Below are positions 21,288 through 33,979 of a stretch of 64,000 bases of DNA, in pieces. A program made the translations under genes and the position numbers. The notes beneath the pieces were generated by a model that had not been told where the DNA came from, ran no database searches, and was given only the letters and a program-made list of their open reading frames with translations. The DNA is from Macrostomum hystrix (Eukaryota; Platyhelminthes; Macrostomidae). Every line of letters starts with the position of its first letter. Within the stretch, counting starts at the first letter, position 1. The DNA is taken from positions 17,246,001-17,310,000 of the forward strand of contig CATNEN010000038.1 of assembly GCA_950097015.1 (NCBI GenBank), read 5' to 3'.

Positions 21288-23157
21288 AAACATGGAACCA
21301 CGTGAACTTGACCGTGCCATAAAATACAACTAAAAACACAACATTCTTTTAACAAAAATCTACTTCTTTCATTCCTCTAAAAATGTTGCTTCAATACTTC
21401 CAAGCTTTAGAGGTAACAGTTGCAATTTATGACTCACATAACTACACACTGCTCGACAAATTAAGAGTAAATTCACAGATTCAAATCGACACTTGGCATA
21501 GCAGTTTAAGAAAAAGCTACGAGCCATTACATTTTTTACTTTTTAAAATCTTTTTACTGATAATTTTTTATAAAACCGATTTCTTATCCTTCGGCAAGGT
21601 CGGTTCCATGACTTGATGATTTGATGACTAATTAAAAAAGTTTAAAACTTCGCAGGAATAGATCGATTTTATCGCTTTAATTTCTAATTTTATTTTTTTC
21701 ATTAATGAACAAAAAAGCGAAATTTTAGGTTAAAGCTTTTTAAAGTAGTTTATTTTGTGACGATTCTTAAACAGCTTGTTCTCGAATTATTTTTATAAAG
21801 TGCAAACCGATTAACAAAAAGACACAAAAAAATTTGCGACGCCTTAGCTATAAGCTGAGACGCATAGAAACAACAAACAGACAGCAATAAGCTGATATAT
21901 CGACTTTTTTTTAGAGCAATATTAACCAGGATTAACACACGGGGACATGACGCTGAGCACAGAGAGTCAAGCGATGTGGCAGTAAAATAGAGAGAATAAC
22001 AACAGCTATAATTAAACTGGAAAAGCAGCACGCGGTGTAACACAGGAAAAATGTTTCTAGTAAAAGTCTGCTTAAAGTTTTTAAAATGGGTGCAAAAAGG
22101 CAACGCAACTTGAATTTTAAATAATTTGATTTTCTACAATGTTTTTTATGGCAATGCTGGATGATACACTAAATTAAAATAGTATAAATAAGGTGGCTTT
22201 TAAGAAAAAAAAGAAAATTAAATCGTAGGTAACATTATACATAACAAATAGCAGTTTAAGTAGTTTTTAGACAAGCAAGCAAATAAAAGTATAAGTGCTA
22301 TTTTTTAGAAAAATGTGAGTTGCATGTTTAATATGATTGCACAACGTATCTTTATCAATAACTTGTAAAAATACATGTCCTTTTATATTGCTAAATTAAC
22401 TGATCGAAATTCGATATAAATATTGTCACTGTTTATTGCCTTCAAATTTTCATTGGTTAAGCTCGGTCACGTGCCAGCTTGAGGTTGGGGTGGCTAACGA
22501 GGGGTACCCCAAAAGCATGTCTAAAAATAGCAACAACGTGGCCATGATTGGCCAATCAAAATTAGTCCGCCCCTTTCGACATTTTTTCTTTTATTTTTTG
22601 TGATCTACTTTAAGAAAATAAAAATGTAGTACTGCTTTGAAAGCAATCTCTTGAGTAAATCATTAAGTTTGTGATTTACAATGTGACGCAACAGAAAAAA
22701 GCTGTAAGAACAATAATAAATCGAGGGGGCTTTTAAATAGAAGAAATAATATCGACTATTAAAAACTAACAAATAGAATAAAATATTTAATCGCAAAATA
22801 TAACTGTGACCTTTGAAAGGTATAACAGGGAAATAAAAAACTGACACAGTATAAAAACAAAAGCGAAGTTTTTGAAATGAAAAAAACGAATTCTCATTTA
22901 AGCTGAGATTGCAGTGCAGCTTCCTGCTATAACTGGAATAAAATAGGTCCAAGCTTTAACAACGGATTCCGCCTTAGGTGTATACTATAACCTCGGCGAT
23001 ATAATATATATAAACGGCATAGCAGCTAAAGGATTCGATGGGAAAGACCAGCAGAGAAGCAAAGTGTTCTTTTTTCGCCTCACTGGCGATAAGGAAGATG
23101 CAAGAGATTTTTTAAGCGGCAAATTGGAGAACAACACTAGCTAGCTAACTGTCACGA

Positions 23158-23163
23158 TTTATT
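23158..23163 (-). terminator. Candidate polyadenylation signal, MAP1 gene
   Basis: A minus-strand AATAAA about 550 nt after the MAP1 stop at 23715. Further candidates occur farther downstream. Confidence 0.3.
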
Positions 23164-23349
23164 GACCGGATTTGCGTGCGAAACTGATTAAAACTTAATT
23201 TCAATATTAAAAAAAAGTTGCAAGTGATTTTTTTTGCAATCATAACTGATAGACAATCGAAGTAAATGAGTTTTTATATAGATTTGAACCAAATTATTTG
23301 TCATGCGATTCATTCAACTGCAAAGAAGGTTATTAACAGGAAAATTCAA

Positions 23350-23587
23350 TGATCCATTCTACTCTAACACGCATGGGAATAGACTAGCAATCCATTGTAC
23401 TCCTTTCACCATGAGAATAGACTAGCAATCCATTGTACTCCTTTATCCATGGGAATAGTCTAGCAATCCATTATATTGCTTTATCGATGGAAATATACTA
23501 GCAATCCATTATATTGATTTATACATGGGAATAGACTAGCAATCCATTATATTGCTTTATCGATGGGAATAGACTAGCAATCCATTA
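23350..23587. repeat. 38-bp tandem repeat in the MAP1 3' flank
   Basis: About six units with agactagcaatccatt, then gtactcctttatccatggga. Copies diverge in the centre (gtactcc versus atattgc). It starts about 130 nt after the MAP1 stop, so it probably lies in the 3' UTR. Confidence 0.9.
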
Positions 23588-23714
23588 AAGCCGTAAAAAA
23601 GTTTTTGTAGTCAATTGTAGTCGAACAATTGCCAAGCGATAATAGTTAAGTAACGAATGTTTTCTAGGAATCAGTAAAGTCTGTGTACTCGCGCAAAGCC
23701 GACAACAGATAAAT

Positions 23715-26700
23715 TCAAAGCTCAACTCGATAACCGGGACAGCCGGAGTCGTCGCCGGAGCCCATTCGCACCTGGCAGCTGGCGACAGCCGGCGCCACCC
23801 GGATGTTGGCTTCGGTCAGTTTGGCCGAATTTTCTGACAGCCAAGCAGCGACAGTTTCGGTGTCGTAGGCGAGCACCAAGGAGGTCTCCTCAGCTGGCCA
23901 GGCGGTCAGCTTGGCCTCCAGTAGGGCGTTCAACACGCTGCAGTCCGGCTGGCAGCTGGCCAGAGCGTAGTGGCGAGCCCGAACTCGGCGAAAGAATTCG
24001 GCATCGACGCTGCCTGGCTCGCCGCGGCCGGGAATGTAGGCCAAATCGAACCAGTAGACTGGGCCGGCTGGAGACGAGCTAGCCAACGCGGTGGCGGTTG
24101 TCGGGCGAGACTTGGCTGACACGACTGACGGCGGAGGCGCCGGCAGTCCCAATGGATGACCCCAGTCACTCAACGGATCAAGCTGCTGCTGCTGCTGTCC
24201 GTCACCACTGCTGCTGCTGTGCCGATAAAACGAATCCGTCATGCCAACACCAGCTAAATCGTCGACATCGGCAACGGCAGCTTCGTTGGCTTGCAGGACA
24301 GAGTCAGATAAATAAGAGGAGGTGCCATTTCCTGTGCCGTTATTGCCGGCCTCAGTAAGTAGGCTGCTATTTTCACCGGATTCAGCATAATCATCACCGA
24401 TATCGACGCCAGAAACTGGCTTTTTTATAATCGGGGCCCGCTTTACGGAGTCATCATCATTGTCGGAGTCACGAGCGAAGCCGAACTCGCTGGATAATGG
24501 CCGAGATTCTTCTACGTCAGCTTTTCTTACGGCAACAGTTTGGAGGCCGTCATCCGCACCGGCTAGGTAGTCTATATTCTCAGGCTTTAGCGGCTCCAAA
24601 TGCTGCTCCTGCTGGCGATCTTGGGCACTGCCTGCACTGCGCCACACAATGTCGTCAACATCTTCAGTGCCCAGTTGGTCGTCATCATCAGCCTCATCAT
24701 TTTCGTTGGCGCTGGCGCCCTCGCCAGATTGACTGCTATGGTAACGAGGTCTGATTGTTTGCATAGCATCAGAATGATCATTGCCATTGCTATGCGCGCC
24801 AAAGTTGTTGCCGAGCAGGTCGTTAGCCTTTTCTTGTTCATAGCCAAAAGTTTCTTCAAATCGCTGCTGGTCATGACCAAATGGGTCAGACGACTTCTGG
24901 TAGTCTTCACCGAATGCGTCATAAGTCTTCTGCTGCTCATCACCGAAAGCGTCACGAGGCTTCTGTTGCTCATCACCGAATACGTCATAAGTCTTCTGCT
25001 GCTCATCACAGAAAGCGTCATGAGGCTTCTGTTGCTCATCACCGAATGCGTCATAAGTCTTCTGCTGCTCATCACCGAATGCGTCATAAGTCTTCTGTTG
25101 CTCATCACTGAAAGCGTCACGAGGCTTCTGTTGCTCATCACCGAATGCGTGATAAGTCTTCTGCTGCTCATCACCGAATGCGTGATAAGGCTTCTGGTGC
25201 TCATCACCGAAAGCGTCAGAAGGCTTCTGGTGCTCATCACCGAAAGCGTCATAAGGCTTCTGGTGCTCATCACCGAAAGCGTCATGAGGCTTCTGTTTCT
25301 TATCACCGAATGCGTCATAAGTCTTCTGTTGCTCATCACCGAAAGCGTCACGAGGCTTCTGTTGCTCATCACCGAATGCGTCATAAGTCTTCTGCTGCTC
25401 ATCACCGAATGCGTGATAAGGCTCCTGGTGCTCATCACCGAAAGCGTCATGAGGCTTCTGTTGCTTATCGCCGAATGCGTGATAAGGCTCCTGGTGCTCA
25501 TCACCGAAAGCGTCATGAGGCTTCTGTTGCTCATCACCGAATGCGTCATAGGTCTTCTGTTGCTCATCACCGAAAGCGTCATGAGGCTTCTGTTGCTTAT
25601 CGCCGAATGCGTCATAAGGCTTCTGGTGCTCATCGTAGATATTGTCGCGAGGCTTCTGGTATTCAGCACTGAATTCGTCATAAGGCTTCTGGTGCTCATC
25701 ACTAAACGCTTCAAGAGGCTTCTGGTGGACAGCATCGAACTTAGAAAGATTCGGCTGGTCTTCACTGAACCTGTCGTAAGCAAGATGCTCCTCTTTATGC
25801 CAATGAAAATCTATTGGTTTTTGACGCGTCTGGTCCATTTCTATATCTGCAGGGATACATGTCTCTAGACGCTCAGTAGTCTCTTTCACGTCTTCCTTTT
25901 TGTGTTCTTCTTCATCATGCATCGCGCTCTGCTCCTGGTCATCCACAGTCTCAAAATGCTTATCAGATGTCTGCTCTTCATGATTGAAATCATCAGCGAA
26001 TTCCTGAGACTTTCTCTCATCTTCGTCAGCAGCTTTAAGAATCTCGTCAGATCTCTGCTCTTCCTCATCAGCAGCCTCAATAATCTCGTCAGATCTCTGC
26101 TCTTCCTCATCAGCAGCCTCAATAATCTCGTCAGATCTCTGCTCTTCCTCGTCAATCTCGTGAGATCTCTGCTCTTCCTCGTCAATCTCGTGAGATCTCT
26201 GCTCTTCCTCGTCAATCTCGTGAGATCGCTGCTCTTCCTCATCAGCAGCCTCAAGAATGTCGTGAGATCTCTGCTCTTCCTCGTCAGCAGCCTCAATAAT
26301 CTCGTGAGATCTCTGCTCTTCCTCGTCAATCTCGTGAGATCGCTGCTCTTCCTCATCAGCAGCCTCAATAATCTCGTCAGATCTCTGCTCTTCCTCGTCA
26401 ATCTCGTGAGATCTCTGCTCTTCCTCGTCAATCTCGTGAGATCTCTGCTCTTCCTCGTCAATCTCGTGAGATCTCTGCTCTTCCTCATCAGCAGGCTCAA
26501 TAATCTCGTGAGATCGCTGCTCTTCCTCGTCAGCAGCCTCAAGAATCTCGCGAGATCTCTGCTCTTCCTCATCAGCAGCCTCAAGAATGTCGTGAGATCT
26601 CTGCTCTTCCTCATCAGCAGCCTCAAGAATCTCGTGAGATCTCTGCTCTTCCTCGACAATCTCGTGAGATCTCTGCTCTTCCTCGACAATCTCGTGAGAT

Positions 26701-29700
26701 CTCTGCTCTTCCTCGACAATCTCGTGAGATCTCTGCTCTTCCTCGACAATCTCGTGAGATCTCTGCTCTTCTTCATCAGCAGCCTCAACAATCTCGTGAG
26801 ATCGTTGCTCTTCCTCGTCAGCAGCCTCAATAATCTCGTGAGATCGTTCCTCTTCCTCATAGGCAGCTGCAAGAATCTGTTTTTCGTCTTTAGTTGGTTC
26901 GATAATCTCCTGAGTCTTCTGCTCTCCCTGAACTAGATCAGTTGCTTTTAGCTCAACACCGTCGGACAGCAGAGATTCGCTAGCCTTGGAGACTTCCTCC
27001 TTAGATACGTCAACAACAGGAGCGGCAGATTGCAGCTTTTTCTTGCCTGTAATTGGCACCTTCTTGGCCGCAGGTTCCTTAGTTTTTGGAGCGGCCGCTG
27101 CAGCTTTAACCTTCGGGGCAGGCGGCTCTGCTTTGACCTTGGGCGCCGGTGAAGCTGCTTTAGGTTTCTGCGCAGGTGACTCGACCTTTGCAGCTTTCGG
27201 CGCCGGCGAAGACGCCTTTAACTTTGGAACAGGCGGCTCAGCCTTAACCTTCGGCTTAGGGGCCGCTGCGGGCTCCACCTTTCGCTTCGGGGCCGCCGCA
27301 GGCTCCGCCTTTCGCTTCGGGGCTGCAGCGGGCTCCGCCTTTGGCTTCGGGGCCGCCGCAGGCTCCGCCTTTGGCTTTGGGGCCGCCGCGGGCTCCGCCT
27401 TCGGCTTTGGGGCAGTCTTGATTTTCATCACAGCCGGAGAAGCAGTCTTTGTAGGTACAGCTGCTGGCTTAACAGCTGTCTTGACTGGCTCAGCCTTATT
27501 AACCGTCGAGTTAGAAGCTAAAGCCACCGTTGTGCGATTCGCTGAAACTGCAGTCTTCTTGGGCGCAACAGACAGGGCAGCAGCATTGGAGCTGGCCGGC
27601 GCTGGGCTAGGCGATTTAGAAGACTTTGAGGCGGCAGCTGACGCATCCTTCGCAACCGCTGGCTTAGCCGAAGCAGCCGTCGGTTTAGCTTTCGGCGCAG
27701 CAGCAGCAGCAGCGGGAGCAGCACTGGCTGGCTTCTTTGCAGCAGCAACAGTTGGCTTTGTCGTAGGCGCCGATGCTGCAGGAGCGGCAGATTTCGGCTT
27801 GACCTCCTGCGGCCCGGTGTACACGCAACTAGTCAAGCAGTCCAAAGTCTTGACGTCGCGATCCAGCGCCTGCAAAAGCTGCGATTGGCTAGCGGAGCCA
27901 GGCAGCAAGATGCGTGACCAAACAGACCTGGCAGCGTTCTGCCAGACTAGTAGGCCCGCGAAATCCTTTGACACAGCTGGTGTCACGGTAGGCTTTTTAG
28001 TCTTCGCCTGCTGCTCAGCGATTAGCAGACTATAGAGATTTAGACTGCCCCGGCCAATCATAGAGTAGACAGTGAGAGGGTCGGCTGATTTGATTTTTGG
28101 CGCCGAAAGAACATCGTGCAGGTGAAGTGCGCCGCCGTTGTATGCCCTCAGTAGCTCGTAGACAGCGGAGGCGGCCGAGGGATCCGAAGCGGCCGGCCTG
28201 CCGGGAATGAGGCAGGTCTGCAGTTTCGGGCCGGAGCCGGAGAAGCCGCCCAGGTGGCTGAGCATGGCACCCAAACCGGCCGACTCGCTCCAGTTGGTCA
28301 GCAGGATTGCGTCAATCTTGGATAGAAAGGCGAGAAAACGCCAGGCGTTGGGCGAGACGCCGACGCCGAGGCCGCTAACCAGACAGTAGCCGTCAAAGCA
28401 GAGGCACAGGGAGGCGGACTCGGCCTCCGGGAACAGGTAGACAACTGGCCGACGCTCAACGCCGCTGCAGCTGACGGAGCCGGAGTCGTTGGCGGAAGCA
28501 GGAGGGCGCATGGATCTAGAAGAGTCGCCGCTCTGTTCGATGGCCCGGTCAACAATGGAGGCGCATAAATTGGCGACAATATTGTCGTCATTGTCGTCGT
28601 TAGTAATGCCGGAGGATGGCGCGGCGGCAAAGCTGACATCGCCGTCGCCGGCTAGTTGAATCAGTCGCTTGGAGCTTAGGTGGGCGTCGCGAAGCAGCCA
28701 GGTGTTGGACTGTCCTGACAGGGTCGGCCCGGCGTAGACGATTCGACGACGATTGTAGCGAGCGCGAGCGGCCCACAGATGCTCGGAGAGGCTGCGTAAG
28801 CTGGGATTAAGCAGTGCCCGAACTGCCAGTCGCTGATCCTCGGCCAGCCACTCCAGACAGGTGTCAGCTAGCAATGGGATTTGGCAGCAGGTGTCATTAA
28901 CATGGGACTGGGGCTAAATTAGCTATGAAAGGGCTACATTTTGATTTATTGACAAGAGAAACGCATGACTCAGTGGCTGAAGAAATGCATCCAGTGGCAG
29001 AGCAGTTAACAGGTTTGCCTCTCACACCAAGGTCCCTGAGCTCGATTCCGCGGTGAGGCAACATTCATTAAGGGCGCAGCCGCGGAGAGAAGGCTTGGAG
29101 ACTTGTCATGCAATTTACGCCCTTGAGGACCAGCCTACAAGGCACAGTGAGTGTACACTGCCTGACGATGAGAAAGTCAGGGTAGATGAACACACCCTGT
29201 GAGAACGTGTGCTCGAATCTGCAGCTAGGTCTCACTTATTTGGGTCGCTGCCACAGAGAGAAGGCTTTGGGGCTTGTACTTTAATTTACGCCCGTTAGGG
29301 CCAACCCCGAAAGATACTGTGATTGTCTTTTTAAGAGTCAGCGGAATGTTTAGAATTGCCTGTTCGCGGGCTGCGGGTTGACTGTCGTCAAATGATGCAC
29401 CAGTGCCCACAGCTCTGCAAATATTATTTTTATAATACGGCTCCAAAAATTGCTTTGTTTAGTTTAGTAATAAACGCAAATCTTGACAAGTCGAGACTTT
29501 GATTTAGCCAGAAATTTGTCTGTTTTAAACTAGTGCCACTCATAATGCTGCGAAGTTTTAGTAAGTGGATGTACTAACCACTTGGACTAGCTAAGCCAGA
29601 TTCTACAATACTAAGTAGAAGTTAAGATAGTCAATAGATGTTAGCAATAATTTAATGCAGCAGGGTTTGTGTTTATATTTATCTACGAGCTAATTAGGTT

Positions 29701-32700
29701 CTGGCTAACCAAGTAAACCTTCCTAACCCACCAGCTTGCCCAGATGCCAAGCTCGAACTGGACGAAAACGCAGCGACTGCACTTACACATCTATAAACCA
29801 GCTTGTCGCACGGCAATAATCTTGACTAAGCCTTAAGATACGTGCATATTATTTGATTTTATTTGCTCGATGTCATACTAAATCACATCATAGTCAACAA
29901 CAATTAATAATGAAAATTGATTTCACAAATAATCTAGTTAACTATATAAAGTTATTTTAGGATTCCTTATTTTGCTTTGGCCTCTGATTAGTCACACTCT
30001 TTAAACTTCTCTTACTGTCAATCGCTGTCTCTATCTACAATTGTCACTTTGCTTTCTCCCTCTCAATGTGATATGACTGACTCCACTCGATTTAAACTTT
30101 CAATGCCACTTCTCTCCCTGTCAGTGTCACCATCAGCCTCCCAATGTCACTCTTGCCCACTCAATGTCACTCCCCCTCTAAATGGCACTCCCCTCTGAGT
30201 GTAACTTCCGCTCTCAATATCCCCTCCCCTCTCAATATCCCCTCCCCTCTTAATGTCCCTTCCCCTCTCAATGTCACTCCTTTTCTCAATGTCCCTTTAC
30301 CTCTCAATGTCACTCCTCTTCTAAATGTCCCTTTACCTCTAAATGTCCCTTCCCCTCTCAATGTCACTCCTCTTCTAAATGTCCCTTTACCTCTAAATGT
30401 CACTCCCCTCTCAATGTCACTCCCCACTCTCAATGTCACTCCCCACTCTCAATGTCACTCCCCACTCTCAATGTCACTCCTCACTCTCAATGTCACTCCC
30501 CACTCTCAATGTCACTCCACACTCTCAATGTCACTCTTCACTCTCAATGTCACTCCCACTATCTCAATATCTGGCACAGCTTGGAGCTTACACAAACTCG
30601 TATATATATATATATATATATTATGTTGAATTGCATTAGAAATACAGGACAGCTAAATACAGGACGCTGATAGAATTAGAACCCACCCAATAGCGTTATC
30701 GGCCAGACAAGCCGATCGATACGACTCGCAGTCTCTAACCTCAAAAAGCCTCACACAAAAAATGTCCATCGTATCCCACCAGACTAGCTATTTATAAGCG
30801 CACAGGGAAATAACCAGTATAGACTAGACTAAGGGTGGATAATTTATTTAGGGCACACTGTACTCTGTCCGAATGATTTTATAATCAATATTTAGCATTA
30901 GCACCGAGTGCGAATTGTGGTCTAATTAATTCAGTGTAGCTGAATCTCTTAGGTACAAAAGGCACACTTTAATTTAGTATTAGCTATTATATACTGGTCA
31001 TTTCTTGTTTCCGCTATGTAGGACATTTTACTTGACTATTTTCTTGTTAATACTTGCAATCTTTGATTAAAAGACGAGTTTGCTTTGGCGGTTCTAGAAA
31101 CTGAAGACACACAATATGAAAGAACATGCCAACTGCCCATATTTAGTTAGATGAGCAGAATTTTTAATTTACCGCCCACTGATAAACTATCAATAAAAAA
31201 ACATTTCTCTGTGATAAATAGGAACGGAATGGACGAGCGAGGAAGACTGGGGATAGAAAATGAGGCACAATGTACATGATAACAGGGCTGGAAAGCTCTT
31301 AGTCACACAGTTTGAAGCCATACAGCTCAGCTCAACTGTAAGGCCAGACCGGAATAGTAAGCCAACGGTCTCCGCCCAAGCCCACAGACTCCATCGACTC
31401 AGTAATACTACAGAAAAAAAACTAACTATAAATCTTTATTTTCTGCATCTATAAGATCGTGGCCTGATAAAGCATTAGTCAGACACTCCGTACATAGTTA
31501 ACTATATATGCATAGCGTCCAAACTAGCCAATGAACAAGGCATTTATTATTGGATTAAACAACTTCTAGTGCATAGTTTTATGTTACAAAAAAGCATAAC
31601 AAAAAACTATAGAATGAAATTAAGCAGATATCTTCTTGTTTCTAAATGTTTGCGACTTTTTTGTTTAAATTAAAATTTCACCACGATGGGATTACTAAAT
31701 GACAGGCTCAGTAGCTAATAAACTTTAACGCAACACCTCATAAAATGTGGGTAATGCCCTAATGATGTCAACTAAAAATTCCATGGAAAGTGGGTAGTGT
31801 AACACGTTAACCAAAACACAACGGAGTAATGGGAGAATTCAGAAGGAAATTAGATTGAGACATCCTAATAATAATAACTGCAGGACTGCGGGCAACGGCA
31901 CATTATTTGGTGCGAGGAGGCAATTCTACCCGATTCCTAAGAACTCCTAAGAACACAATCCTTGTACCTTTGGAGGTTCGCCCTAAAGGGGCTTAAGTTG
32001 CACGACAAGCCGCCAAGCCTTCTCTCCGCGGCTGCGCCCCAATGAATGTGGCCTCGCCGCGGAATCGAACTCAGGTACCTTGGTGCGAGTGGCAAACGCG
32101 TTAGACCACTCTGCCACTGACCCACCGATTGAGATTGCTTGGTTTGAGTTAGAAAACAACAACAGAAAAAAACTTTTCGGCCTACAAAAAGAAACTATTT
32201 TAAAAAGGGCTTCGTGGACCATAGTTTGCGAGTCAGCAAAGTGGAAAATATGTGCAACTGGCTGGCCAGGCCAAGTCTAGATTATTTTGTAAAAGGAGAA
32301 TAGAGAAAGCCAGCAGAAACATAAAAAAACACACGCGAAAAAGCAGCTGACGATTCCGCCTAAAAAGGGGAAAGGAATGAATCATTTGGGGGCCTGGGGT
32401 GGGGTGGGTAGGCGTTGGTAGGCTCTCTCTCTCTCCCCCAAATGCTGGGCCTAGAAGCAGCCCTTGTTTCCAAAGCCTTTCTAAAAAATCCTTACTCTCT
32501 TGCCCCTTTTCTGGTCGGGGTTTCGCTAGCTGGCTTTGGCCAAATTTAGGCACCCTAGGGAGTTTGAAGGAGAGAAAAAGAAGGCGGTAGTTTAGTGGCG
32601 GCCTTGACCACGCGGCTGCTGCTTAACACTAGACGAGAACAGACTAAGGGCTATCTCGCGCTAGCCACAATATGGAAAATTTCGACAGTCACGCAGAGCA

Positions 32701-33979
32701 GAAAAATTCCATTCTATATCATCCTAATTATGCTAATGAGTCACTGGCACACAACATGATGAGTGCTAGCTAGACGAAATGCTAGCACACATGGAACACA
32801 TAGGAACACATGGAATAGGGGTGTCTGTGCCTAAAAGATACACAGCTATGCATATAATAATTTAGTAATTTCAATTTCATCCATCACTGCCATAATAATA
32901 TATGGGCAAACAGATATGTACACAGAAAGTATGTGTTTAATTTGCCATTTGTTAAATGAACACTGTAAGTGTATCAGAAACAGGCATATCAAAATAGGTA
33001 GAGAGGAAGAATAGACATTTGAATGTCTCAACAGTTTCACCTGAAACTAAATATTAATAAATGTACGAGCGTAATGTGGTAATATATCAAATCAAGCTGT
33101 GTACATATATCAAATGAAATCGTCAAATGTAAACTATAACTAGAAAGGACTTTAAACATTTTCTTTGCAATAAAACAATTCAATATATTTTCAAGCTTTA
33201 CTTACTTGCATCACTGCACTTCAGATTAGTTGGATTGTTGGCTGCCAGTTGACGAAGCTGCTCAATGGCTGCAGCATCATTGAATAGATCCCATGACTTG
33301 ATACCTAAAAGTAAACAAATATGACAAATTTGGAGTTTTAGATATTTACTAATGTACATAGGCCCTAACCAAGATGGAAATGAAAAATGGAAATTAACTT
33401 CAAATTTAAACCACTCCTAAAAATTGTTTGAATTATCATAAACCTTTGTTGGTAATTAAATTATTGTGGCATAGTATAGCCCAAGTTATACTATGTAGGT
33501 TTAATGATGAGACCATATCATAACCTTACTAGCCAGCTAGCTAGATCAAAATTAGCCATTACTAGGCCTAATAATAGCCCAGTTTTACTGCTACTACTAA
33601 TTTTGTTTAATACTGTTAACAACTAATAACCTATTATTATTTTTAGACTTTTTTAGCAGATCATAATTAAAATATTAATATTTTGCCATATAGCTTATTG
33701 CTAATGGCTATGGCAAAACAATGCCTATTCTATTTCTGTATTATAGAAATTGTTGTGTGTAAACCAAATTTAGAAGAATATAAATTATTTAGCAAAACAG
33801 ATTAAAGCATACAAATATTTACACAATGCTTCACCCTTAGTTAAACATGAACAAATTTTCACCTACAAAATTATAGGCCACAAACCTGATGTCAAAATTC
33901 TTATGTAGTCAGAAGTACAATTTTCTTCAGTACCACTAGTTGACCCAACAATGACAAAAACGCAGGATGCTGAAGCCAT
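23715..33979 (-). CDS. MAP1: MAP1/futsch microtubule-associated protein
   Basis: Three exons: 33979-33886, 33304-33206 and 28867-23715. Phases fit and give 1781 residues. Exons 1-2 give the MAP1 start (CVFVIVG, then GIKSWDLF, like GIRSWD in MAP1B). Residues 200-320 match the MAP1 metallo-beta-lactamase-like region (VVYLFPEAE, KIDAILLTNW; RILLPG.. follows). The end (residues 1667-1781) is the light-chain domain: AEFFRRVRARHYALAS, NALLEAKLTAWP, TVAAWLSENSAKL and CPGYRVEL-stop. Between them lie an Ala/Lys/Pro-rich basic region with KPKAEPAAA decamers (550-606), an acidic EEEQRSHEI array (730-1010) and an 11-residue DAFGDEQQKPH array (1120-1395). MAP1 proteins bind microtubules and actin and are cleaved into heavy and light chains. 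Intron 2 is 4.3 kb with SINEs and an array. The large plus-strand open frames over this exon are repeat shadows. Confidence 0.93.
24880..25700 (-). repeat. 33-bp coding repeat (11 residues) in MAP1
   Basis: About 25 in-frame units encoding DAFGDEQQKPH and close variants (HAFGDKQQKPH, DAFGDEHQEPY). Substitutions are mostly single-base, and units alternate as KPH/KTY dimers. It lies at residues 1120-1395 of the MAP1 protein. Confidence 0.95.
26030..26870 (-). repeat. Coding repeat EEEQRSHEI in MAP1
   Basis: About 25 in-frame units in two lengths: a long one with an EAAD insert (EAADEEEQRSHEI) and a short one (DEEEQRSHEI or VEEEQRSHEI). It lies at residues 730-1010 and is strongly acidic, following a basic region. 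Confidence 0.95.
27240..27415 (-). repeat. 30-bp coding repeat KPKAEPAAA in MAP1
   Basis: Five to six in-frame decamers, APKPKAEPAA or the RKAEP and RKVEP variants, at residues 550-606. It is basic and proline-rich, as expected for microtubule-binding linkers, but the binding role is inference. Confidence 0.9.
28990..29213 (+). mobile_element. SINE family B
   Basis: Head agtggcagagcagttaacag with ctgagctcgattccgcggtg, body tgcaatttacgcccttgagg and cctgacgatgagaaagtcag. The tail is cut short by a second copy. It lies in MAP1 intron 2. Confidence 0.87.
29214..29430 (+). mobile_element. SINE family B, second tandem copy, head truncated
   Basis: Starts in the body (cacagagagaaggctttggg, taatttacgcccgttagggc) and runs to the tail (aagagtcagcggaatg, gatgcaccagtgcccacagc). 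It follows another copy in the same orientation directly. Confidence 0.8.
29431..30143. other. MAP1 intron 2 sequence, nothing recognised
   Basis: No exon, SINE or array is visible; moderately AT-rich. Confidence 0.5.
30144..30570. repeat. Irregular 15-19-bp pyrimidine-rich repeat
   Basis: About 25 units of ctctcaatgtcactcc with ccttcccctct and cctttacctct variants. It lies in MAP1 intron 2 on the plus strand, so it is purine-rich in the MAP1 transcript. Confidence 0.93.
30600..30621. repeat. (TA)n microsatellite
   Basis: About eleven TA dinucleotides in MAP1 intron 2. Confidence 0.9.
30670..31879. other. MAP1 intron 2 sequence, nothing recognised
   Basis: 1.2 kb without an exon-like segment that fits MAP1 phases, and without an array or recognised SINE. 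Confidence 0.5.
31885..32126 (-). mobile_element. SINE family B, reverse orientation
   Basis: Minus-strand head agtggcagagtggtctaacg with gagttcgattccgcggcgag, body caagccttctctccgcggct on plus, and a truncated tail (caattctacccgattcctaa on plus). It lies in MAP1 intron 2. Confidence 0.87.
32127..33205. other. MAP1 intron 2, 5' part
   Basis: Contains a G/C-skewed stretch at about 32380-32540 (ggcctggggtggggtgggta, then ctctctctctccccc). A minus-strand open frame of 106 codons with a hydrophobic end covers it, but it shows no splice or homology support. The rest is AT-rich. Confidence 0.45.

Larger units (their letters stand above)
20393..23714. other. Convergent 3' flanks of the TTC24-like and MAP1 genes
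   Basis: 3.3 kb of AT-rich DNA between two convergent stop codons. It probably contains both 3' UTRs. I see no conserved coding. It holds the CACGTG/CTATTTTTAG motif pairs near 20895-20938 and 22468-22530, a plus-strand AATAAA at 21282, a minus-strand AATAAA at 23158-23163 and the 38-bp array at 23350-23587. Confidence 0.6.

Noticed and set aside
24600-28035. Plus-strand open frames of 422, 344 and 349 codons
   Set aside because: They are antisense shadows of the MAP1 coding repeats and the Ala/Pro-rich region; the products are low-complexity Leu/Val or Ala/Gly strings with no family resemblance.
32233-32553. 106-codon minus-strand frame with a hydrophobic C-terminus
   Set aside because: It lies in MAP1 intron 2 and no splice sites match MAP1 phases. 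The G/C-skewed low-complexity DNA explains the frame.
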